Source of the DNA: Streptomyces eurocidicus
GTDB lineage: Bacteria > Actinomycetota > Actinomycetes > Streptomycetales > Streptomycetaceae
Assembly: GCF_002891295.1 (NCBI RefSeq)
Contig: NZ_LGUI01000014.1
Span: 124,001 to 188,000 of the forward strand
Length of the DNA: 64,000 nt
Direction: 5' to 3'
This document shows, piece after piece, positions 1 to 8,763 of the stretch. Made by a program: the position numbers and the translations under genes. Within the stretch, counting starts at the first letter, position 1; each line of letters starts with the position of its first letter. The notes beneath the pieces are model-generated. The model was not told where the DNA came from. It saw only the letters and a program-made list of their open reading frames with translations, and did no database searches.

Positions 1-337
1 CCGCCAGGGCCGCCGTCCGGTCCAGGCCCAGGCGGTGGGCGCGCTGTGCGTACGCCGTGGCCGCGGCGGCCGCCTCGCGGGCGGCCGTGTCGCCCGGGGC
101 CGCGATGAACGTGCCGTTGCGGCCCCGGGTCTCGATGACGCCGTCCGCCTCCAGGGCGCGGTACGCCTTGGCGACGGTGTTGGCGGCGAGGCCCAGCTCC
201 TCGGCGAAGCCCCGTACGGTCGGGAGTTTGTAGCCGACGGGGAGGGCGCCGGTCCGTGCCCGTTCGGCGATCCGGGCGCGGATCTGCTCGTAGGGCGGCT
301 CGGCCGCGTCGGGGTCGACGGTCATCTGCAAGGCCAC
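1..337 (-). CDS. GntR-family transcriptional regulator, C-terminus cut off by window edge
   Basis: The visible N-terminal ~112 residues carry a typical GntR winged helix: a PYEQIRARIAERART segment, then LPTVRGFAEELGLAANTVAKAYRALE and a 'GVIETRGRNGTF' wing. The protein continues leftwards beyond base 1. I chose the GTG at 337 because an AGGAG ribosome site lies 7 bases upstream; an in-frame ATG at 325 is the alternative. The short form and helix pattern suggest the YtrA-like subfamily of small GntR repressors, which usually sit in front of ABC-transporter genes, but the effector domain and targets are outside the window. It runs the same way as asnB but is separated from it by 55 bases, so a shared transcript is possible. 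Confidence 0.85.
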   Translation of the reverse strand, partial: MALQMTVDPDAAEPPYEQIRARIAERARTGALPVGYKLPTVRGFAEELGLAANTVAKAYRALEADGVIETRGRNGTFIAAPGDTAAREAAAAATAYAQRAHRLGLDRTAALA

Positions 338-392
338 GGTGGGACTCCTGGCTGGGCGCGGGTCGTGCACCCATTGTGCGCCAGAAGGCCCG

Positions 393-2255
393 TCACAGCT
401 CCAGCGTGACGTCGTAGCGGCGCAGCCAGGCGTCGAGGCCGAGGGCGAGTTCGGTCGCGGTGCGGTAGCGGCCGCCGGTGCCCTCGGCGAGCGAGGCGGT
501 GGCGCTCGCGGTGTCGAGGAGGGGGCGTGCGGGCGCGTCGCGGTCGGCGAGGACCCGGCCGAGTTCGGTGCGCAGGGCGGCGTTGTAGCGCGGGTCCTGG
601 GTGCTGGGGTAGGGGCTCTTCAGCCGGTCGGCGATCGCGGCCGGGAGGAGGTCGCGGGTGGCGGCGCGGAGCAGGGACTTCTCGCGGCCGTCGAAGGTCT
701 TCATGGCCCAGGGGGTGTTGAAGACGTACTCGACGAGGCGGTGGTCGCAGAAGGGCACCCGGACCTCCAGGCCGACGGCCATGCTCGCGCGGTCCTTGCG
801 GTCGAGGAGGTACTGGACGAAGCGGGTGAGGTGCAGGTAGCCGATCTCGCGCATACGGCGTTCCCGGCCGCTCTCGCCCGGCAGCCGGGGCACCTCGGCG
901 AGGGCGTCGCGGTAACGGGCGTCCCGGTAGCCGGTCACGTCGAGCTTGGTGAGGAGGCCGCCGTCGAGCAGGGCGACGCGGCCCTCGCCCGCGCCGGAGA
1001 AGTGGTCGATGCCGCCGGGGGCGAGCCAGGGGAAGGTGGCGGCGCGGACGCTCTCGGGGTTGTGGAACCAGCGGTAGCCGCCGAATATCTCGTCGGCGGA
1101 CTCCCCGGAGAGGGCCACGGTGGACTGCGCGCGGACGGCCTTGAAGAGCAGGTGGAGCGAGGTGTCGCCGTCACCGAGGCCGAGGGGCACGTCCCGGGCG
1201 GTCAGGACGGCGGCGCGGTGGGCGGGGTCCATGAGGGCGGCGGTGTCGAGGACGATGTCGGAGTGGTCGGCGCCCACGTGTTTCGCGAGGGCGTGGGCGT
1301 AGGGGCCGTCGGGGGTGGCGCGCAGGGTGTCGGGGGTGAAGTGCTCGGTGTAGCCGGTGAAGTCGACCGAGAAGGAGCGGACGGGGCCGTGCCCGGCGTC
1401 GGCGAGTCCCTTGGCGGCGAGGGCGGTGATGGCGGAGGAGTCGAGGCCGCCGGAGAGCAGGGTGCACAGGGGGACGTCGGCGATGAGCTGGCGGGTGACG
1501 ATGTCGTCGAGCAGCTCGCGTATCCGGTGGACGGTGGTGCGCAGGTCGTCGGTGTGCTCCCGGGCCTCCAGGGCCCAGTAGCGGCGGAGGACACGGCCCT
1601 GGCGGCGTACCCGGAGGGTGTGGCCGGGCGGGAGTTCGTACATGCCCTTGTAGATGGCGTGGCCGGGGGTCTTGGTGAAGGCGACGAGCTCGGCGAGCCC
1701 TTCGGCGTCGACGACGGGGCGGACGGCGGGGTGGGCGAGGATCGCCTTGGGCTCGGAGCCGAAGAGGACGCCGTCGGCGAGCGGGTGGTAGTAGAGCGGC
1801 TTGATGCCCATGCGGTCGCGGACCAGGAGGAGTTCCTCGGTGCGCGGGTCCCAGAGGGCGAAGGCGTACATGCCGTTGAGGCGCTCGGTGAAGTCCTCGC
1901 CCCACGCGAGGTAGGCGTGCAGCACGACCTCGGTGTCGCTGCTGGTGCGGAAGGCGTGGCCGAGGCCCTCCAGTTCGGCCCGCAGTTCGCGGTAGTTGTA
2001 GACCTCTCCGCTGTAGGTGGTGGCGAGGAGGACGCGTCCGTCGTGCTCGACGCGCATGGGCTGGGCGCCGCCCTCGATGTCGATGACGGCAAGCCTGCGG
2101 TGGCCGAGGGCCGCGTGGGTGTCGAGCCAGGTGCCGGAGGCGTCCGGGCCCCGGCAGGCCATGGTCCGGGTCATGGCGTCGAGGGTGTCCCGGGCCTCCA
2201 GGGGGCCGGCCTTGAGGTCCTGGTCGTAGGCGATCCATCCGGTGATCCCGCACAT
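393..2255 (-). CDS. asnB: Asparagine synthetase B-like glutamine amidotransferase in siderophore locus
   Basis: 620 residues in two parts. The N-terminal Ntn-type glutaminase domain starts with Met-Cys-Gly-Ile-Thr-Gly, so Cys2 would become the nucleophile that releases ammonia from glutamine. The C-terminal synthetase domain has the ATP pyrophosphatase loop SGGLDSS at residues 268-274. The start at 2255 is fixed by the need for Cys2 next to the initiator; a GAGGGGAG ribosome site lies upstream. Family members make asparagine from aspartate, or amidate or condense carboxylates in secondary metabolism. Here the gene is last in an iron-box-controlled NIS siderophore gene row, 255 bases after the PLP decarboxylase gene, which hints that it amidates a siderophore carboxylate. 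A plain asparagine synthetase remains possible. Confidence 0.88.
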   Translation of the reverse strand: MCGITGWIAYDQDLKAGPLEARDTLDAMTRTMACRGPDASGTWLDTHAALGHRRLAVIDIEGGAQPMRVEHDGRVLLATTYSGEVYNYRELRAELEGLGHAFRTSSDTEVVLHAYLAWGEDFTERLNGMYAFALWDPRTEELLLVRDRMGIKPLYYHPLADGVLFGSEPKAILAHPAVRPVVDAEGLAELVAFTKTPGHAIYKGMYELPPGHTLRVRRQGRVLRRYWALEAREHTDDLRTTVHRIRELLDDIVTRQLIADVPLCTLLSGGLDSSAITALAAKGLADAGHGPVRSFSVDFTGYTEHFTPDTLRATPDGPYAHALAKHVGADHSDIVLDTAALMDPAHRAAVLTARDVPLGLGDGDTSLHLLFKAVRAQSTVALSGESADEIFGGYRWFHNPESVRAATFPWLAPGGIDHFSGAGEGRVALLDGGLLTKLDVTGYRDARYRDALAEVPRLPGESGRERRMREIGYLHLTRFVQYLLDRKDRASMAVGLEVRVPFCDHRLVEYVFNTPWAMKTFDGREKSLLRAATRDLLPAAIADRLKSPYPSTQDPRYNAALRTELGRVLADRDAPARPLLDTASATASLAEGTGGRYRTATELALGLDAWLRRYDVTLEL

Positions 2256-2372
2256 GGTCGCGGTCTCCCCTCTCGGTAGGCCGCCCGGGTGGGGTGCCCG
2301 GGCGTGGCTCTGCCCCCGTACAGCGCGTTCCGTCGTCGGCCGGCGGGCGTTCGGTGATCGCCACCCGCCATA

Positions 2373-2391
2373 TAGATGCATTCACCATCTA
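2373..2391. promoter_or_regulatory. Inverted repeat TAGATG-N7-CATCTA upstream of asnB
   Basis: A 6-bp inverted repeat with a 7-base spacer sits about 120 bases upstream of the asnB start, in the most AT-rich part of the 255-base gap between asnB and the decarboxylase gene. It looks like an operator, but the matching regulator is unknown. The rest of the gap (2392-2510) shows GC-rich dyads around CGGCCGG/CCGGCCG that may form a weak terminator for the upstream gene. Confidence 0.3.
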
Positions 2392-2510
2392 AGAGCGCGC
2401 GAAACCTGAGGATCCTCTTCCGGGCGCCTCGGGAACGACAACCGGCCGGAGTCGGACCCTCGTTGTCCGGAACCGCCGGCCGTACTTCGGGACCGGCCTC
2501 GCGACCGGCC

Positions 2511-3698
2511 TCAGGAAAGGAAATGGAAGGTCGGGTTCGGGTGCATGAGGAAGTCGTGGTGGGAGATGTTCCAGGCGTACGCGCCGGCCATCGCGAAGGC
2601 CACCCGGTCTCCCACCCGCAGCCGTTCGACCGGGACCCGCCGCGCGAGGGTGTCCTTGGGCGTGCACAGCTGGCCGGTCAGGGTCACGGGCTCGGCCAGG
2701 GCCGCCGGGCGCGGCCAGGGGCGGGCCCACTCCTCGGCGGGCAGCACGGTGAAGGGCTGGTCGTGCCCCTTGGCGGCGGGCGTGCGCAGATGGTGGGTGC
2801 CGCCGCGCAGGATCGCGAACGCCTCGCCGTGGCTGTGCTTGAGGTCGAGGACCTCGGTGACGTACCAGCCGCAGTGGGCGGTCAGCGACCGGCCGGGCTC
2901 GACGCGCAGGGTGAGGCCGGGGTGCGCGGCCGCGAGGGCGGCGAGGCCCGCTCCGTAGGCGGCCCAGTCGAAGCGGGCCTCGGGGCGGGCGTAGTCGACG
3001 GCCATGCCGCCGCCGGTGTTCACCTCGTCCAGGGGCAGGCCGTGCCGGTCGGCGAGGGCGCGGGCCCAGCGGACGACCCGGCCCGCGACGGCGAGCTGGG
3101 CCGGGGCGTCGAGGCCGCTGGCCAGGTGGGCGTGGACGCCCCGCAGCCGCAGCGGGCCGCCGGGCGGCAGCGGCAGGCACGCCTCGGCGTCGGCCGGGTC
3201 GAGGCCGAAGGGGCCGGGCCGGCCGCCCATGGCCAGCGCGGCGCCGCTCAGCTCTCCGTCGGCGGCGGGGAGGTTGACGCGCAGCAGGACGTCCACGGGC
3301 GCGCCGCCGGGCCGTTCCCCGGCGAGGGCGGCGAGGAGCCGCAGCTCGCCCGCGCTCTCCACGTGGAAGCGCTCGGTGCCGAGGGAGAGGGCGAGGCGCA
3401 GTTCCTCCTCGGTCTTGCCCGGGCCGCCGAAGGCGAGCGGCGCGCCGGGCACGGCCGCCCGCACATGGGCCAGTTCGCCGCCGGAGGAGACCTCGTAGCC
3501 GGTGACGTGGGGGGCGAGGGCGGTGAGGATCCCGGGGGCGGGGTTGGCCTTGGCCGCGTAGTACAGCTCGACGCGTTCCGGGAGGGCGGCGCGGACCTCG
3601 CGCGCGTGGGCGTCCAGGGCGGCGAGGTCGTAGACGTAGGCGGGCAGGCCGGCGGAGGGCAGCCGTGCGGCGTGGCCGGCGACGCGGGGGGTGATCAC
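2511..3698 (-). CDS. Fold-type III PLP-dependent decarboxylase (SbnH/LysA-like)
   Basis: 395 residues with the alanine-racemase-like barrel of diaminopimelate/ornithine decarboxylases. The PLP lysine is in YYAAKANP (about Lys50), HVESAGEL and the glycine-rich NTGGGMAVDYARPE follow, and the C-terminal sheet domain carries the active-site Cys-Asp pair in LCTPKDT and a GAYAW segment. The GTG start at 3698 overlaps the stop of the upstream IucA/IucC gene (GTGA), implying translational coupling. In staphyloferrin B biosynthesis a related enzyme (SbnH) decarboxylates a citryl-diaminopropionate intermediate. By analogy this one could decarboxylate an amino acid or a siderophore intermediate. The substrate cannot be read from sequence. 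Confidence 0.88.
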   Translation of the reverse strand: MITPRVAGHAARLPSAGLPAYVYDLAALDAHAREVRAALPERVELYYAAKANPAPGILTALAPHVTGYEVSSGGELAHVRAAVPGAPLAFGGPGKTEEELRLALSLGTERFHVESAGELRLLAALAGERPGGAPVDVLLRVNLPAADGELSGAALAMGGRPGPFGLDPADAEACLPLPPGGPLRLRGVHAHLASGLDAPAQLAVAGRVVRWARALADRHGLPLDEVNTGGGMAVDYARPEARFDWAAYGAGLAALAAAHPGLTLRVEPGRSLTAHCGWYVTEVLDLKHSHGEAFAILRGGTHHLRTPAAKGHDQPFTVLPAEEWARPWPRPAALAEPVTLTGQLCTPKDTLARRVPVERLRVGDRVAFAMAGAYAWNISHHDFLMHPNPTFHFLS

Positions 3699-5401
3699 GG
3701 GGTGGCGCTCCAGGGCTCGGTGCGGCCGACGGTGGTGAGCGTGGCCAGCAGGTCCGACATCAGCGGGGAGGCGATGCGGACGTAGCCGGCGTCGCGGTCG
3801 GACTTGCGTTCCCAGCGGGTGAGCAGATTGGCCTTGGCGGGCAGCGGCGCCCCGGCGACCAGGGCGCGCAGCGGCGGCGGGCCGCCGTGCGCGGCGGCCC
3901 GCGCGGCGAGGACGCGGCGGACGGCGCACCACAGTTCGGGTTCGAGGTGGGGGTGGCGGTCGGCGAGGGCGGCGAGCATCTCGGCGACGTGGTTGACGAG
4001 CAGGCAGTACACGACGCGGTCCCAGCCGCGCTCGGGGTCGTAGGTCAGGGGCCGGGCGACGTCGGCGGGGAGGGCCGCGAGGGCGGCCGCGTGGTGGCCG
4101 GCGAGCAGCTTGGTGCCCTCCAGGTCGCGGAAGAGGACCTGCCGGGGGGTGCCGTCGGCGTCGACTCCGACGATCACGTTCTGGAGGTGGGGTTCGAGGA
4201 CGACGCCGTGGTCGAAGTAGGCGGCGAGGACCGGGGGGACGAGCAGCCGCAGATAGGCGTCCCACCAGGCGAGGGCCTGCTCGGGGCCGGCTCCGTGCAG
4301 GAGGTGGCCGAGGTGGGCGCCGCCGGTGGGGTACTCGTCGGCGACGGCGGCGGCGAGGAGGCCGGTGAGCCCGGGGGCGAGGCGGGCGGCCAGCCCTTCG
4401 CGGACGATGACGCCGAAGCCCTCCGCGAGGTCCCTGCTGCCGAGGTCGAGGGTGCGGTAGGCGGGTTCGCGCAGCAGGTCGGCGCCGGGGAAGCGGGCGG
4501 TGAGGGAGGTGGCGACGGGCTCCAGGAGGCGGGTGAGGGCGACGGCGCCGGCCAGTTCGTACTCGGCGTTCTTGCGCAGGCAGTTGGTGATGCGGATGTT
4601 CAGGCTGAACTTCAGGAAGTCCCGGCCGTCGTAGAGGGTCCGTACGGAGGCGGTGGGCTCGAACTCCTGCCCGCCGGGGCCCAGGTCGAGGACGTCACCG
4701 CGGTCGAGGGCGGCGCGCAGGACGGGGTGGCCCGCGAGCATGGCGTACTGCCAGGGGTGCACGGGCAGCAGGCGGTGGCCCTCGGGCACGGGGCGCTGCC
4801 GGTCGAGCGGGGCGAGGGCGCCCTCGGTCGCGGTCTCCTCGCGGACGAGGTGGCGGCGTACGGCCAGATGGCGCAGGCGGAAGCGGGCGCGGGCCTCGGG
4901 GGCGTAGCGGCCCCAGTCCGCCGGGGCGCCGGTGCGGGCCTTGGGGGTGGGGTGGAAGCGGTGGCCGAAGAGCAGGGACTGTTCGGAGTCCATGTACGGA
5001 TCGCCGGTGGCGGGCGGGCGGACGGCGCCGAGGGCGGCGCGGACGCCGGCGTGACTGGCGGCCACCTGGGCCAGGAACTCGTCGTTGCGGACGCCGGTGC
5101 GCAGCTCCAGCTCGCGGTGGATGTGCGTGGCGAGGGCCCGCCAGCTCAGCTCGGTCCAGGTCTCGCCGCGCCGTTCGGCGACGGGACCGGTGAAGCGGTG
5201 GGCGCCGACGAGGGAGACGCGCCGCAGTCCGGCCCGGAGGAGGACGCCGCGGTGGGGCAGGCGCAGCAGCAGGTGGCCGTCGGTGACGGCGGTCTGGTGC
5301 TCGGGGCCGGACACCTCGCGGAGCAGGCAGTTGAGCAGCGTGTGGGCGACCACGTGGTCGGCGGAGGCCACCCCGGCGAGGGCGGTGCGTGGGGAGGACA
5401 T
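3695..5401 (-). CDS. IucA/IucC-family NIS siderophore synthetase (second copy in operon)
   Basis: 568 residues. Hallmarks of the NIS synthetase family are visible: GHRFHPTPKAR (ATP-binding loop), LLPVHPWQYAML, the SLNIRITNCLRKN block and, near the C-terminus, EPHLQNVIVG followed by LFRDLEG. These enzymes adenylate a carboxylate (usually citrate or a citryl half-amide) and condense it with an amine or alcohol. It is more distant from the first copy than a recent duplicate would be, so the two probably catalyse successive steps. The gene begins 118 bases after the first synthetase gene and its stop overlaps the GTG of the decarboxylase gene. Confidence 0.93.
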   Translation of the reverse strand: MSSPRTALAGVASADHVVAHTLLNCLLREVSGPEHQTAVTDGHLLLRLPHRGVLLRAGLRRVSLVGAHRFTGPVAERRGETWTELSWRALATHIHRELELRTGVRNDEFLAQVAASHAGVRAALGAVRPPATGDPYMDSEQSLLFGHRFHPTPKARTGAPADWGRYAPEARARFRLRHLAVRRHLVREETATEGALAPLDRQRPVPEGHRLLPVHPWQYAMLAGHPVLRAALDRGDVLDLGPGGQEFEPTASVRTLYDGRDFLKFSLNIRITNCLRKNAEYELAGAVALTRLLEPVATSLTARFPGADLLREPAYRTLDLGSRDLAEGFGVIVREGLAARLAPGLTGLLAAAVADEYPTGGAHLGHLLHGAGPEQALAWWDAYLRLLVPPVLAAYFDHGVVLEPHLQNVIVGVDADGTPRQVLFRDLEGTKLLAGHHAAALAALPADVARPLTYDPERGWDRVVYCLLVNHVAEMLAALADRHPHLEPELWCAVRRVLAARAAAHGGPPPLRALVAGAPLPAKANLLTRWERKSDRDAGYVRIASPLMSDLLATLTTVGRTEPWSATP

Positions 5402-5519
5402 GCGGCGGCTCCAGCGGGTGCTGAGGGGGGCGTGGAGGGCGTGCGGAACGTGCGGTATGTGGGGGTCGCGGGGGTGCGAGGGGCGGTGAAGGCGCTGGTT
5501 CTCCCGGGCGGGGAGGCGG

Positions 5520-7277
5520 TCATCGGGCCGTGTTCCGGAGGTAGTTGGGGCCGTCGACGTAGTGCTTGTTGATGTCGGTGGCGCCGGAGCGCTCCTTGGT
5601 GAGCAGGGTGCCGGCGGTGATCATGGCCTTGACGGGCAGCCGGTCGGCGTCCAGGACGCGCAGGCGCAGGACGGCGGCGGCGCCGGGCGCGGTGTCCGCG
5701 AGACGGCCGACGGCCTCGGCCAGCCGGGTGCGGAGCAGGGCGAGGAGGTCCGGGAGCGGGGCGAGGCCGAGGCGGCCGAGCTCGAAGGCGAGGGCGCCGG
5801 CGCACAGATGGACGGTGATGGTCGCGAAGACGTCGGCCACGGGGGCGTCCCCGGCGACGAGGATCCGCCGGTCGTCGAAGCCGAGGAGGTCCCCGGCGGT
5901 GCCGCCGAGCCGGTCGGCGAGCCGCGCGGTGTGCACCCGGGGCCCGTCGTTGTCCTTGAACAGCAACCGCAGCCGGGTGCCGCGGCCGGTCCGGTCGAGG
6001 ACGAGGGAGGTGTTCTGCTGGTGGGACTCCAGGGCGATGCCGTAGCCGAAGAGGGTGGTGTGCCAGTCGAGAAGGAGGGTGAGGTAGGCGTCGAGGAGGG
6101 CGGTGAGCGAGCCGCCGTAGTAGTGGTCGGCGAGCTCCTCGGCGACGAGGGCGCCGCCCGGCGCGCGGGCGAGCAGCGCGGCGACGGGCACGACGTGGGC
6201 GCCCCGGAGGCCGGGCGGGTAGCGGCGGACGAGGGCGGCGAGGAGTTCGTGACCGGCCTGGAGGTGGGTGCGCTCGTCGGCGAGCAGGACGGTGCCGGCG
6301 AAGCGGGGCTCGCGGGCGACGACCGCTTCGAGCAGGCGCTGGCCGGCCGCGCCGTCGGGGAGGGTGCCGGGCTTGATGGTGCGGCGGTTGCGCAGTCCCA
6401 GGGTGGCGGTGGCGAGCGGGAGTTTGAGGTGGGTGGCCGGGTCCGTGGTCACGGCGACGGTGCGGGTGGAGAGCGTGGGCACCACGTCCAGCCAGGGGCG
6501 TTCGGCGAGGTGCGCGGTGCCCGGCGGGCCGTTGCCGGCCGCCGCGCGGAGGGCGGCGGCCAGCGGCCCGGCGGCCGTGAGGGGGTGGACGGGCAGCGCG
6601 AGGTGGGTGGCGTCGAGGCCGGGCAGGCCGAGCACGGAGGGCGGGGGCCACCAGGCGGGCAGCCGGCCGGTGTCGCCCTGGACGGCGGTGCGCGGGAGGG
6701 CGAGCCAGCGCAGGGCGAAGGCGGGGTGGAACTCGGGTGCGTACGCCCGTAATTGTGACTCGGTAAGGCCGGAGCGGGACCGGCCGGTGGGGTAGACGGG
6801 GTGGTCGCGGAAGGCGGCGAGGGTGTCGTAGGCGACGGAGTGGCGCAGTCCGGTCCAGTGCGCGGTGCGGGGGCCGTGGGCGGCGGCGAGCCGGGCGAGG
6901 ACGTCCTCGCGGACCTCGCCCTGCAACCGGATGGTGGCCAGCGCCTCGTCGCACTCGGCGAGGAAGGCGTCGTAGCCGGCCCGGTCCTCGTCGGGCGCCG
7001 CGGCGCGCAGCAGGGCGAGGACGGGCCGCAGCCCGGTGAGGGTGCCGCCGGCGGTCTCCACCACCGGCCGGCGGGCGGCGATCTCGCACTGGAAGCCCTC
7101 GGGGCCGACCGGCAGCAGCAGGGTCTCCTCGCCGGCCCTGATCCGCAGCCAGTCGCCGTCGGGGCGCGCCTCGGGGCGCGCGCCGCCGCGCAGGCCGTAG
7201 ACGTCCTCGCGGAGCAGGGTGCTGAGGACGCGCTGGAGCAGTTCGTCCTCCACCACGTCCGTACCGGTCAGGCTCAT
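5520..7277 (-). CDS. IucA/IucC-family NIS siderophore synthetase (first copy in operon)
   Basis: 585 residues. Recognisable NIS features are EFHPAFALRW (where HPxxK is usual, so the ATP-loop lysine is not evident here), LPVHPLTAAGPL, a PTLSTRTVAV...HLKLPLATATLGLRNRRTI core, and the conserved C-terminal YGIALESHQQNTSLVLDR followed by LLFKDNDGPR. The ATG at 7277 overlaps the stop of the ATP-grasp gene (ATGA). The divergence of the N-terminal ATP loop from the second copy suggests a different subtype or acceptor. Together with its partner it would attach two substrates to a central carboxylate. It acts in the cytoplasm. Confidence 0.9.
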   Translation of the reverse strand: MSLTGTDVVEDELLQRVLSTLLREDVYGLRGGARPEARPDGDWLRIRAGEETLLLPVGPEGFQCEIAARRPVVETAGGTLTGLRPVLALLRAAAPDEDRAGYDAFLAECDEALATIRLQGEVREDVLARLAAAHGPRTAHWTGLRHSVAYDTLAAFRDHPVYPTGRSRSGLTESQLRAYAPEFHPAFALRWLALPRTAVQGDTGRLPAWWPPPSVLGLPGLDATHLALPVHPLTAAGPLAAALRAAAGNGPPGTAHLAERPWLDVVPTLSTRTVAVTTDPATHLKLPLATATLGLRNRRTIKPGTLPDGAAGQRLLEAVVAREPRFAGTVLLADERTHLQAGHELLAALVRRYPPGLRGAHVVPVAALLARAPGGALVAEELADHYYGGSLTALLDAYLTLLLDWHTTLFGYGIALESHQQNTSLVLDRTGRGTRLRLLFKDNDGPRVHTARLADRLGGTAGDLLGFDDRRILVAGDAPVADVFATITVHLCAGALAFELGRLGLAPLPDLLALLRTRLAEAVGRLADTAPGAAAVLRLRVLDADRLPVKAMITAGTLLTKERSGATDINKHYVDGPNYLRNTAR

Positions 7278-8497
7278 GACACGATCTCCCAGCGCCGGAC
7301 GGCCAGGAATTCCTCGACGGCGCGGTCGATCCGGCCCTGGTCGGTGCCGGTCGCCCGCAGTACCCCGAGATAGTCGCGGTTGGTGCGGTAGAGCGGGTGC
7401 GCCTCGCCGGTTCGCCTCAGCGGCCGGTAGACCAGCCGTACGCCGTCGCGCTCGTCGTCGCTCGCCGGGGGCGCCTTCTCGAGCGTACCCCCGCGACCGG
7501 CGCAGACATACTCCACGCGCGCCCTGCCGTCCACCCGCGCGCCGAGGTCGGCGGGGAGCCGTTCGCCGAGATGGGTGCGCAGGACGTGCGCGAAGAGGGG
7601 GATGCCCAGCACATCGGCGAGCAGCAGGTCGCACTGGTCGCCTATGGCGCGGTAGTTGACCTCGACGAGGCGGGCCCGGTCGCCCTGGGCCACGTACTCG
7701 GTGTGGCAGACGCCGAACCCGACGCCGAGGGCGCGGAGCTGGGCGAGGACCCGCTCGGCGTGCGGCCGCGGCGGGGCGGGGAGCAGTTCGAGCCGCTCCT
7801 CGACGAAGTGGGGCAGCGGGGACAGGCCGGTGCGGAAGGCGCCGAGGACGTGCAGGACGTGGCCGTCGCCCAGGGTCTCCAGCGTGTGCAGCGGCCCGTC
7901 CAGGTACTCCTCGGCCACGAGCGCGGCGCCGGGGCGGCGGGCGCGGATCTCCCGGCAGCGGGCGGCGAGTTCCCTCGCGTCGGCCGCGAGGACGACGTCT
8001 TCGCTGGCCACGCCCTCGCGCGGCTTGACGACGCAGGGGAAGGGCAGGGCGGCCCGGGTGGCGAGCGCGCCCGGGTCCTCGGCCGGGCCGAGTTCCACGG
8101 ACCGCACGGTGTCGGCGCCGGCCTCGGCGAGGGCGCGGCGGAGCTCGGCCTTGTTCTTGGTGCGCAGCGCGGCCTTCCAGTCCTTGCCGGGCAGCCCGAA
8201 GTAGTCGGCGGCCAGGGCGGCCTGGGTCTGGAGGTGGTCGCTGTTGGTGAAGACCGCGTCGGGCCGCCGCCGGGGGCCGAACCGTGAGATCCGGCCGATG
8301 ACCTCGCGGAAGTCCCGTACGTCGCAGCCCACGACGTCGAGCGCGGGAAGCTCCCCCGCGGCCTCCTCGTACGCGCGCCGGTGCGCGTCCGGCCGGTCGG
8401 TCAGGAGGGTGACGTCCAGTCCGAGGCGGGCGGCGGCGGGCAGGAAGCCGTCGGTGACGGAGTCGGTGGGGTTGAGCGCGAGGAGGTGGAGCCGCAT
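7274..8497 (-). CDS. ATP-grasp ligase, first gene of the siderophore operon
   Basis: 407 residues with the ATP-grasp layout: an N-terminal Rossmann-like domain (MRLHLLALNPTDSV), FPCVVKPREGVASEDV (ATP lysine), AEEYLDGPLHTLE, and a Mg-binding RLVEVNYRAIGDQ near residue 275. Such enzymes activate a carboxylate as acyl phosphate and join it to an amine or thiol. A GAAAGG ribosome site precedes the ATG at 8497, and the stop overlaps the next gene by ATGA. Its place directly behind the iron box makes it part of the siderophore pathway, perhaps ligating an amino acid to the citryl or decarboxylated building block. The specific reaction is unknown. Confidence 0.88.
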   Translation of the reverse strand: MRLHLLALNPTDSVTDGFLPAAARLGLDVTLLTDRPDAHRRAYEEAAGELPALDVVGCDVRDFREVIGRISRFGPRRRPDAVFTNSDHLQTQAALAADYFGLPGKDWKAALRTKNKAELRRALAEAGADTVRSVELGPAEDPGALATRAALPFPCVVKPREGVASEDVVLAADARELAARCREIRARRPGAALVAEEYLDGPLHTLETLGDGHVLHVLGAFRTGLSPLPHFVEERLELLPAPPRPHAERVLAQLRALGVGFGVCHTEYVAQGDRARLVEVNYRAIGDQCDLLLADVLGIPLFAHVLRTHLGERLPADLGARVDGRARVEYVCAGRGGTLEKAPPASDDERDGVRLVYRPLRRTGEAHPLYRTNRDYLGVLRATGTDQGRIDRAVEEFLAVRRWEIVS

Positions 8498-8763
8498 GGG
8501 GGTACGCCTTTCGGCAGGCCGCGGGGGGGGCGTGGGGCCAGGACGTGTCCGGCGGGTCTCTTCCCCCGCCCGCCCCTTCCGGTAACCGGAAGGCTCCGCC
8601 CCCGGGCCCGCCGTCCGCGCGCCGCGCGGCGTCCTCCGCGGGCGGCCGGTGCCGGGCGGGGCGGGCTTCCCGGCCCGTCCGGCGGGCGGCGCGGCACGTC
8701 GGCGCCGCCCGCCCGCCGGCGGGGCGAGGGGTGTCGGGAGTGGTCTCCTTCACAAGGAAGACC
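8498..8763 (-). other. Long leader between iron box and ATP-grasp gene
   Basis: About 266 bases lie between the iron box and the first siderophore gene. A GTGAAGGAG-like stretch near 8745-8753 opens a reading frame, but it runs out of frame into the ATP-grasp gene and has arginine/proline-rich noise, so I do not call it a gene. The stretch contains a copy of the dispersed repeat (8566-8612) and very GC-rich dyads. Why the untranslated leader is this long is not evident. Confidence 0.4.
8566..8612. repeat. Dispersed Streptomyces repeat, partial copy with perfect palindrome
   Basis: Contains CTTCCGG-TAA-CCGGAAG (8576-8592), a perfect palindrome, followed by a GCCCCCGGGCCC run. The same arrangement (CCCGCCCCTTCC-GTAACCGG-GCCCCCGGGCCC) recurs at 51990-52035 beside the long hairpin repeat, and a variant occurs at 24540-24580 and 30155-30196. 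It lies inside the leader of the siderophore operon. Confidence 0.6.

Noticed and set aside
339..2279. Long plus-strand open frame opposite asnB
   Set aside because: Antisense of a well-supported gene; Gly/Val/Glu-rich protein without domains, as expected opposite GC-rich coding DNA.
8401..8753. Frame beginning near the GAAGGAG stretch in the siderophore leader
   Set aside because: Arg/Pro-rich, no domain, and it runs out of frame into the ATP-grasp gene.
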